Shown piece after piece: positions 1 through 5,097 of a DNA stretch of 6,264 nt. The DNA comes from SIG578 sp964508295. Lineage in GTDB: Bacteria > Bacillota > Clostridia > Oscillospirales > Ruminococcaceae. The notes beneath the pieces were generated by a model, which did no database searches, was not told where the DNA came from, and worked only from the letters and a program-made list of their open reading frames with translations. The stretch spans positions 1 to 6,264 of the forward strand of contig CAZDSQ010000078.1 of assembly GCA_964508295.1 (NCBI GenBank), given 5' to 3'. Position 1 is the stretch's first letter. Every line of letters begins with the position of its first letter. Position numbers and translations under genes: made by a program.

Positions 1-54
1 CTGAGGCACACTTCCTTACGGAGTGTGCCTCAAGACTCGGCTTTTTTATTTTTT
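1..54 (+). terminator. Intrinsic terminator of an upstream gene, left arm probably cut by the window edge
   Basis: A perfect 11-base inverted repeat pairs 2-12 (TGAGGCACACT) with 22-32 (AGTGTGCCTCA) around a short loop. A T-rich tract follows at 42-54. The bases between stem and T-tract (34-41, GACTCGGC) are what the right arm of a longer stem would look like. If the bases just before the window read about GCCGAGT, the hairpin would extend straight to the T-run, with C1 pairing to G34. That extension is inference. The orientation ends plus-strand transcription arriving from the left, so the rnj operon should be an independent unit. Confidence 0.85.
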
Positions 55-117
55 CTATTGAATATTGCAGAGGGTTTTCGGCAATTATTCTATTGTGTAA
101 TTTTAGGCTATGACTTC

Positions 118-146
118 TTGACTAATATCTCTTTTTATAGTATAAT
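118..146 (+). promoter_or_regulatory. Sigma-A promoter for the rnj operon
   Basis: TTGACT at 118-123 and TATAAT at 141-146 are separated by exactly 17 bases. This is a five-of-six -35 and a perfect -10 at the optimal spacing, in a very A/T-rich stretch. There is no TGn extended -10. The predicted start of transcription is near 153, leaving a leader of about 160 bases before rnj. It lies downstream of a terminator and upstream of five co-directional genes, so it probably drives the whole cluster. It could be chance in AT-rich DNA, but position and match quality argue otherwise. Confidence 0.8.
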
Positions 147-180
147 AATCTAATAATTGGGTTAATGTGGGTTACTGTAA

Positions 181-202
181 CTTTTTAAGGCTTTTTAAGC
201 CT
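181..202 (+). repeat. Tandem 10-base repeat with a small hairpin in the rnj leader
   Basis: CTTTTTAAGG (181-190) is followed directly by CTTTTTAAGC (191-200), a tandem duplication differing only in the last base. The second copy creates an inverted repeat: AGGCTT (188-193) pairs perfectly with AAGCCT (197-202) around a TTT loop. The bases after it (AATTTTA) are not a proper U-run, so it is a poor terminator. It may be a weak pause or merely slippage-derived sequence. Confidence 0.5.
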
Positions 203-241
203 AATTTTACATAAGTATTTTATTAAGACCTTTTACATATC

Positions 242-289
242 AGGGCAAAAGACAAACTGCGGCTGTGCGTTTCCCGCAGAGCTTTCCCT
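242..289 (+). promoter_or_regulatory. Nested imperfect hairpin just upstream of the rnj ribosome binding site
   Basis: The outer stem pairs AGGG (242-245) with CCCT (286-289) and AAA (247-249) with TTT (283-285), with C246 bulged. The inner stem pairs CTGCGG (257-262) with CCGCAG (274-279) around an 11-base loop. The structure ends 9 bases before the GGAGGT motif and leaves that motif free. No U-run follows, so it is not a terminator. A role as a stability element or cleavage site in the rnj message is inference. Confidence 0.45.
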
Positions 290-298
290 TAACGAAAC

Positions 299-304
299 GG
301 AGGT
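299..304 (+). promoter_or_regulatory. Ribosome binding site that fixes the TTG start of rnj
   Basis: GGAGGT lies 10 bases upstream of TTG at 315-317. No ATG in this frame occurs until codon 88, inside the first beta strand of the catalytic domain and without a comparable Shine-Dalgarno sequence. The strong site therefore supports TTG initiation and a genuine N-terminal extension on RNase J. Confidence 0.85.
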
Positions 305-314
305 AATATTTACT

Positions 315-2213
315 TTGACAACTGAAATCAAACAAGATAATACGCCAAAGAAGGCTATACACAAAAAAAAGAAAACCTTTAAAAAGCCTGCCGCTACTGC
401 AAAGACTACAAAGAGCGCTTCGGCATCTACTCCTAAAAAGAGCAGCTCTAAGCCCAAAAGCAAGGCGGCATCCAAATCCAATGCCAAGGCGCAGACCCAA
501 AACAGAACCGCTAAAAGAAGACCCGCTGAGAGAAGGCCGCTGCCCAAAAAGCCCACCTCTCCCCTTCGCATCATAATGCTCGGCGGACTTAACGAGATAG
601 GCAAAAACATTACAGTTTTTGAGTACGAGAACGATATGATAGTTCTTGACTGCGGCATTGCATTTCCCGATGACGAAATGCTGGGAATTGACGTGGTGCT
701 GCCCGACTTTACCTATCTTACAAAAAACGCTGACAAGATAAGAGGCGTTATTTTGACCCACGGCCATGAGGACCACATCGGCGCTCTGCCCTACCTTTTG
801 AAATCTATCAATGTTCCTATATATGCAACAAGATTAACCCTTGGTCTTGTTGAAAACAAGCTTGCAGAGCACAGACTGCTCGGCTCGGCTAAGCTTAACA
901 CAGTAAACCCCGGCTCTGTTATAAAGCTCGGAGCGTTTTCTATTGAGTTTATCCACGTTAACCACTCTATTCCCGATGCGGTTGGTTTTGCAATAAAATC
1001 CCCCGTCGGAACGGTCGTTCACACAGGCGACTTTAAGATAGACTACACACCCATTCAGGGCGGAATGATAGATCTTGCCCGCTTTGCAAGCCTCGGCAGC
1101 GAGGGAGTTTTGGCCCTTATGGCTGACTCGACAAACGCCGAGCGCCCGGGATATACCGCAAGCGAACGAAACGTCGGCGAATCCTTTGAGCCGCTTTTCC
1201 AGCGCGCTGAGGGCAGGCGCATTATAATTGCAACCTTTGCATCAAACATTCACCGCATTCAGCAGATCATTGATGTTGCGGTAAAGTTTAATAGAAAGGT
1301 TGCCGTTTCGGGCAGAAGTATGGTAAGTGTTGTTGAAACTGCCATAAACTTAGGCTACCTTACAGTTCCCGAAAACATTCTTGTTGACATCGACAGTGCA
1401 GGTCGTCTTAGGGCAGACGAAATGGTTATCGTTACAACGGGAAGTCAGGGCGAGCCTATGTCGGCCTTAAGCCGAATGGCCGCAGGTGAGCATCGTCAGG
1501 TGGGTGTCAACTCTAACGACTTTATTATCATCTCTGCTACCCCCATTCCGGGAAATGAGAAGCTGGTCAGCAGGGTCATAAACGATCTTATGAAGCTTGG
1601 CGCAGAGGTTATCTACGAAAAGATGTACGAGGTACACGTTTCGGGACACGCCTGCAAGAGCGAGCTTCAGCTTATGCTAGGTCTTGTTAAGCCCAAATAC
1701 TACATTCCCGTTCACGGAGAATACAAGCACCTTTGCAAAAACGCCCTTATAGGCGAAAGCATGGGAATTGACAAGGACCACATTATAATTTCCGATTTAG
1801 GAAAGGTTATTGAAACCGACGGAGAGACTATGCAGTTTAAAGAGACCGTTCAGGCAGGCAAAGTGCTTGTCGATGGGCTTGGAGTCGGCGATGTTGGTTC
1901 TATCGTTCTTCGCGACAGAAAGCATCTTGCCGAGGACGGACTTATCATAGTTGCCGCAGCGGTAAGCTCTACAGGCAAGCTTGTTTCGGGTCCTGACATT
2001 ATTTCAAGAGGCTTTGTCTATGTCCGTGAATCAGAGGAGCTTATGGAGCAGGCAAGAGAAATAGTAAAAACTGCACTTGAAAGCGCCCTCAGAGGAAGCT
2101 ATGGCGTTGACTGGCCGAGGCTCAAAACAACGGTTAAGGATTCGCTTGCGTCCTTTGTATTTCAAAAAACCAAGCGTCACCCGATGATATTGCCTATCAT
2201 TATAAACGCTTAA
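315..2213 (+). CDS. rnj: Ribonuclease J with long basic N-terminal tail
   Basis: RNase J is a metallo-beta-lactamase/beta-CASP enzyme with 5'-to-3' exonuclease and endonuclease activity in mRNA decay and RNA maturation in Firmicutes. The 632 residues compare with about 555 for Bacillus subtilis J1. The core starts near residue 85 (IMLGGLNEIGKN). Metal-site motif HGHEDH is at 149-154, with H217 in HSIPD and D239 in HTGDF. HVSGH (441-445) and H467 in PVHGE complete the active site; the 22-residue spacings H217-D239 and H445-H467 match J1. The C-terminal domain is present (GPDIISRGFVYVRE, ending HPMILPIIINA). All catalytic residues seem intact. Residues 1-84 are low complexity with 26 Lys/Arg and 3 Asp/Glu, a probably disordered tail absent from J1. 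The start is TTG behind GGAGGT. It is first in the operon, 25 bases before gdpP. Whether it is J1 or J2 type cannot be decided here. Confidence 0.96.
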   Translation: MTTEIKQDNTPKKAIHKKKKTFKKPAATAKTTKSASASTPKKSSSKPKSKAASKSNAKAQTQNRTAKRRPAERRPLPKKPTSPLRIIMLGGLNEIGKNITVFEYENDMIVLDCGIAFPDDEMLGIDVVLPDFTYLTKNADKIRGVILTHGHEDHIGALPYLLKSINVPIYATRLTLGLVENKLAEHRLLGSAKLNTVNPGSVIKLGAFSIEFIHVNHSIPDAVGFAIKSPVGTVVHTGDFKIDYTPIQGGMIDLARFASLGSEGVLALMADSTNAERPGYTASERNVGESFEPLFQRAEGRRIIIATFASNIHRIQQIIDVAVKFNRKVAVSGRSMVSVVETAINLGYLTVPENILVDIDSAGRLRADEMVIVTTGSQGEPMSALSRMAAGEHRQVGVNSNDFIIISATPIPGNEKLVSRVINDLMKLGAEVIYEKMYEVHVSGHACKSELQLMLGLVKPKYYIPVHGEYKHLCKNALIGESMGIDKDHIIISDLGKVIETDGETMQFKETVQAGKVLVDGLGVGDVGSIVLRDRKHLAEDGLIIVAAAVSSTGKLVSGPDIISRGFVYVRESEELMEQAREIVKTALESALRGSYGVDWPRLKTTVKDSLASFVFQKTKRHPMILPIIINA

Positions 2214-2238
2214 ACTAAAGCATCAGGAGGCTGACACT

Positions 2239-4188
2239 ATGAAAAACAGAAAAAACTTTTTTAAAACAGCTGTAATAGGTTTGTTTCTGTTAGGGCTTGC
2301 TTTTTCTGCGGTGTCGGCATTTTTCAGTCCGTTAATTGCAATAATCGAATTATCTGTCACTATTGTATTTTTAGTAACTCTCTTGATTTTTTGGGGAGTT
2401 TTAAAAAAGCAGGCACTGAGGCTTTTTGCAGAGCTTGAAAGCAAGCTTTCTCCCGAAAGCCAGGCAGCACTTAATGAAATTCCCCTGCCCATTTGTCTGC
2501 TTAGCAGCGATGACGAGATAGTTTGGTACAACTCCATATTCTCCCTTGAAGTACTGGGCGGAGAAAATCATCTCGGTAAAAAATTCTATGAACAATTTTT
2601 GTGTGCCGGCAAGGACAAAAACTCACTCATTTTCAGAGATAAGAAATTCACCTGTTTTAAAGGTGATCTAAAAAGCTCAAAGGATCGATATCAGATTTTA
2701 TATCTGATCGATGACACAGAGCTTAAAGCTGACAGCGAGAAGTATCACGCTAAAAAGCCTTCTGTTATTCAGATAGCTATTGACAACTATGACGAGCTCT
2801 TAAGCAGCATAGACGGAAGCCAAAGAAACTTTGTCGTCAGCAGAATTGAGGCAATACTTGAAAAAGCCTTTGTTACAGAGGCAAACGGCATTTTAAGAAA
2901 GACCGAAAAAGACCGATTTATTGCAGTCATAGAAAATCAAAAGCTCGAAGAGCTTATCAAAGACAAATTCAGCTTTCTTGACAGAATTCGCAAGTCGATT
3001 TCGGGCGGACACATTTATGCAACACTGTCCATCGGCATCGGCAAGGATTCGGACAATCTTCTTGCATCTGACTTAATGGCTCGCCAGGCCTTAGACATGG
3101 CGCTGGGACGCGGCGGAGATCAGGTTGCGATAAAGAGCGCTCACGGATATGAGTTTTTCGGCGGTCTTTCAAAGGGCGTTGAAAAGAGAGCAAAGGTCCG
3201 CTCAAGAATGATAGCATCGGCTCTCTGCGAGCTTATCGGCGAGTGCGACAATGTCGTTATTATGGGGCACAAAATGGCAGACTTTGACTGCTTAGGTGCC
3301 GCGGTTGGTCTTTACAAGGCGGTTTCTTCCCTTTCAAAGCCTGTCCATATATGCGTAAACCGCGAAGTAAACCTCTCAAAAGAGCTGATTGTCCAGCTTG
3401 AAAAGGGCGGCTACAGCGGTGTTCTTATTTCGCCAGAGCAGTCTAAGGACGCTGTGGGCGCAAACACACTTCTTATCGTTGTTGACACGCATAATCCCGA
3501 AATTACCGAATGTCCCGAACTGCTTACAAAGGCAGGACAGGTCGTTGTCATAGACCACCACAGAAAAATGGTCAACCACATTGACAGAGCGGTTATCTTC
3601 TACCACGAGCCAAATGCATCTTCGACCTGTGAAATGGTTACCGAGCTGGTTCAATATTTTAACGACGGTACTTCCATTACCCGACTTGAAGCCGAGGCAC
3701 TTCTATCCGGAATTATGCTTGACACAAAAAACTTTATAATAAAATCGGGTGTGCGCACCTTTGAGGCGGCGGCATATCTTCGCCGCTCGGGAGCCGACCT
3801 CGTTCGTGTTAACGGCTGGTTTGCAAGCTCTATCGAAACATATCACCAGAAGGCAAAGCTCATATCGAGTTCCGAGATAATAAACGGCTGCGCAATTTCT
3901 TATCAGGACGAGTTTACTCCTGAGCTTCTTTTAGCCGTTCCCCAAACGGCTGACGAGCTGCTACACATAAAGGAAGTTTCGGCTTCGTTTGTTATGTATC
4001 GGCGTGACGGAGTTGTCAGCGTTTCGGCCCGCTCCTTTGGCGATGTCAATGTTCAGCTTATTATGGAAAAAATGGGCGGCGGCGGACATCTTACCATGGC
4101 GGGTGCACAGATTGCCGCCGATAGTTGCCTTGAAGTTAAAGAAAAACTTATCGGTGCCATAGACGAATACCTTGAAGAAAATAAATAA
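2239..4188 (+). CDS. gdpP: Cyclic-di-AMP phosphodiesterase GdpP (membrane PAS-GGDEF-DHH-DHHA1 protein)
   Basis: GdpP (YybT family) hydrolyses c-di-AMP to pApA and so influences cell wall, potassium and stress physiology. The 649 residues are close to the 659 of B. subtilis GdpP. Two membrane helices lie at about 10-29 and 32-55; flanking lysines (K2, K5, K9 and K56, K57) suggest both ends are cytoplasmic. A degenerate PAS-like domain spans about 80-162 (PLPICLL, VWYN). The degenerate GGDEF domain (about 175-300) reads EKDRF at 223-227 where GGDEF would sit, so no cyclase activity is expected; the family motif RGGDQ is at 291-295. DHH-domain metal ligands are H344, D348, D350 (GHKMADFD), D416 (VDTHNP), H440 (DHH 439-441) and D495 (MLDTKNF), aligning with B. 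subtilis H342/D346/D348/D420/H444/D499. DHHA1 carries GGGGH at 613-617. The ATG sits 8 bases after AGGAGG. It appears full length and active. Confidence 0.96.
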   Translation: MKNRKNFFKTAVIGLFLLGLAFSAVSAFFSPLIAIIELSVTIVFLVTLLIFWGVLKKQALRLFAELESKLSPESQAALNEIPLPICLLSSDDEIVWYNSIFSLEVLGGENHLGKKFYEQFLCAGKDKNSLIFRDKKFTCFKGDLKSSKDRYQILYLIDDTELKADSEKYHAKKPSVIQIAIDNYDELLSSIDGSQRNFVVSRIEAILEKAFVTEANGILRKTEKDRFIAVIENQKLEELIKDKFSFLDRIRKSISGGHIYATLSIGIGKDSDNLLASDLMARQALDMALGRGGDQVAIKSAHGYEFFGGLSKGVEKRAKVRSRMIASALCELIGECDNVVIMGHKMADFDCLGAAVGLYKAVSSLSKPVHICVNREVNLSKELIVQLEKGGYSGVLISPEQSKDAVGANTLLIVVDTHNPEITECPELLTKAGQVVVIDHHRKMVNHIDRAVIFYHEPNASSTCEMVTELVQYFNDGTSITRLEAEALLSGIMLDTKNFIIKSGVRTFEAAAYLRRSGADLVRVNGWFASSIETYHQKAKLISSSEIINGCAISYQDEFTPELLLAVPQTADELLHIKEVSASFVMYRRDGVVSVSARSFGDVNVQLIMEKMGGGGHLTMAGAQIAADSCLEVKEKLIGAIDEYLEENK

Positions 4189-4200
4189 GGAGACATAAAA

Positions 4201-4644
4201 ATGAAGGTTATTTTAAAAGCAGATGTTAAAGGAAACGGAAAAAAAGGCGAGATCATAAATGTTTCTGACGGATATGCAAGAAACTTCCTTTTCCCCAAAG
4301 GACTTGCCGTTGAAGCTAACGCTCAGGCAATGAACGAATACAACAACGCGGCCTCAAGTAAAGCTCATCACGAAAAGGTGCTTAAAGAAGCCGCAGAGGC
4401 CGCCAAAAAGGTTCTTGACGCCTCATCCGTTACCATTAAAGCAAAAGCAGGTCAGGGCGGAAGACTTTTCGGCTCGGTTACCTCAAAGGAGATAGCCGCT
4501 GAGATCAAAAATAGCTTGAAGCTCGACGTTGACAAAAAGAAGATAGTTCTCGACAGCGACATAAAGGCTTTCGGAACATACACTGTCCCAGTAAAGCTCT
4601 ACTCGGGCGTTAGTGCAAATCTTAAGGTTGTAGTTACAGAATAA
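4201..4644 (+). CDS. rplI: 50S ribosomal protein bL9
   Basis: bL9 binds 23S rRNA near the L1 stalk and reaches out from the large subunit; it helps keep reading frame and is often non-essential. The 147 residues match the usual length. The N-terminal domain carries the family signature: GNGKKGEIINV at 11-21 and GYARNFLFPKGLA at 24-36. An alanine- and lysine-rich connecting helix runs about 40-75. The C-terminal domain shows GGRLFGSVTS (86-95) and ends with VSANLKVVVTE. It starts 12 bases after gdpP, and its Shine-Dalgarno AAGGAG begins within the gdpP stop codon, which suggests translational coupling. It is flanked by gdpP and dnaB as in many Firmicutes. I see no separate promoter, although a ribosomal protein gene could have one hidden in the end of gdpP. 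Confidence 0.98.
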   Translation: MKVILKADVKGNGKKGEIINVSDGYARNFLFPKGLAVEANAQAMNEYNNAASSKAHHEKVLKEAAEAAKKVLDASSVTIKAKAGQGGRLFGSVTSKEIAAEIKNSLKLDVDKKKIVLDSDIKAFGTYTVPVKLYSGVSANLKVVVTE

Positions 4645-4658
4645 AGGCTGGTTTTAGT

Positions 4659-5081
4659 ATGGAAAAGCAGAGTTACTTATCCGCTTTAGAAAGGCAGTTT
4701 CAGAAAAGTGAATATATCTCGATAGCCAAAAACAGCTACCGAATGTTTACTGCACCCTCCCGTAAGGTTGGTGACGCGCGCCTTTTCTGCTTTGTTTTAA
4801 AGAGCGAAAAACAGAGTGACGAGCTACTTAAAAAGCTTGCCGCATACGCGCAGAGCGTCGCTTTTTACGACGGAGTCAAAAAGGAGAAGGTTTATGTTGT
4901 TGCGCTCTTTGAGGACTCTGGCTTAAAATTAAAACCTGTAAGGGCTGACGGAGCGCTTGTTCTTCCCTGCGCCTACGACAATGACGCGGGCAAACTCCTT
5001 CTGGGCGAAAACTTTCCTCTGCTAAGGCGAGAGGAATTTAAAAAGCTTTACAATTTCACCAAAAACATTCTTAGAATATAA
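4659..5081 (+). CDS. Uncharacterised 140-residue protein between rplI and dnaB
   Basis: I do not recognise a family. The product is soluble-looking, with no signal peptide or membrane segment, and mildly basic (25 Lys/Arg against 17 Asp/Glu). Visible elements are an amphipathic N-terminal helix (about 1-24), a strand DARLFCFVLKS (39-49), a helix EKQSDELLKKLAAYAQS (50-66), and strands at VAFYDGV (67-73), KVYVVALFED (77-86) and GALVLPCAYD (98-107). A basic helix, RREEFKKLYNFTKNILR (123-139), ends it. This suggests a small alpha/beta fold. The two cysteines (C44, C104) are not in a metal motif. The ATG is 14 bases after the rplI stop with only a weak AAAGG as Shine-Dalgarno, so translation may depend on coupling to rplI. 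Base composition resembles its neighbours. It is not the Lon-like protease found between rplI and dnaB in some clostridia. It is real by position and packing; function unknown. Confidence 0.85.
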   Translation: MEKQSYLSALERQFQKSEYISIAKNSYRMFTAPSRKVGDARLFCFVLKSEKQSDELLKKLAAYAQSVAFYDGVKKEKVYVVALFEDSGLKLKPVRADGALVLPCAYDNDAGKLLLGENFPLLRREEFKKLYNFTKNILRI

Positions 5082-5084
5082 AAC

Positions 5085-5089
5085 GGAGG
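5085..5089 (+). promoter_or_regulatory. Strong ribosome binding site of dnaB
   Basis: GGAGG lies 8 bases before ATG at 5098-5100, in the 16-base gap after the preceding gene. It fixes the dnaB start and contrasts with the weak site in front of the gene at 4659. Confidence 0.85.
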
Positions 5090-5097
5090 AACAAAAA

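Larger units (their letters stand above)
153..314 (+). promoter_or_regulatory. Structured 5' leader of rnj mRNA
   Basis: This stretch of about 160 bases between the predicted transcription start and the rnj start codon has no supported gene. It begins AT-rich (153-240) and becomes mixed in composition (241-314). It holds a short hairpin at 188-202 and a longer imperfect hairpin at 242-289, listed separately. I do not recognise a known riboswitch class or a T-box. The length and structure suggest post-transcriptional control of RNase J, but that is inference. Confidence 0.45.

Noticed and set aside
55..117. Short palindrome CAAT-N6-ATTG near 92-105 as an operator upstream of the promoter
   Set aside because: Four-base arms in AT-rich sequence are expected by chance, and no matching regulator is known from this context.
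165..188. Possible 7-codon leader peptide (ATG TGG GTT ACT GTA ACT TTT TAA) ending at the leader hairpin
   Set aside because: No Shine-Dalgarno sequence lies between the predicted transcription start and this ATG. The peptide has no run of a regulatory amino acid, and the hairpin lacks a competing structure or U-run, so an attenuation mechanism is not supported.
233..776. Two long overlapping minus-strand open frames (141 and 178 codons) antisense to the start of rnj
   Set aside because: They are by-products of the Lys/Ala/Ser-rich coding on the plus strand, which removes stops on the other strand. They show low-complexity Leu/Phe or Gly/Ser/Leu composition and no family motif.
2245..2270. 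Runs of A and T at the start of gdpP resembling slippery heptamers
   Set aside because: Short homopolymers are expected from Lys/Asn/Phe codons in this AT-rich start, and no alternative-frame product or stimulatory structure is visible.
3763..3788. GC-rich inverted repeat (GCGGCG / CGCCGC) in gdpP as a possible terminator
   Set aside because: It has a short stem in alanine/arginine codons with no T-run after it, so it is most likely codon-driven.
4100..4200. Internal promoter for rplI within the end of gdpP
   Set aside because: I looked for a -35/-10 pair at 16-18 base spacing and found no convincing match, though a weak promoter cannot be excluded by eye.
2223..4298. Minus-strand frames antisense to gdpP and to the start of rplI (for example 2223-2537, 3376-3654 and 4053-4298)
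   Set aside because: They are fully covered by confidently identified genes on the plus strand and show no ribosome binding sites or family features.
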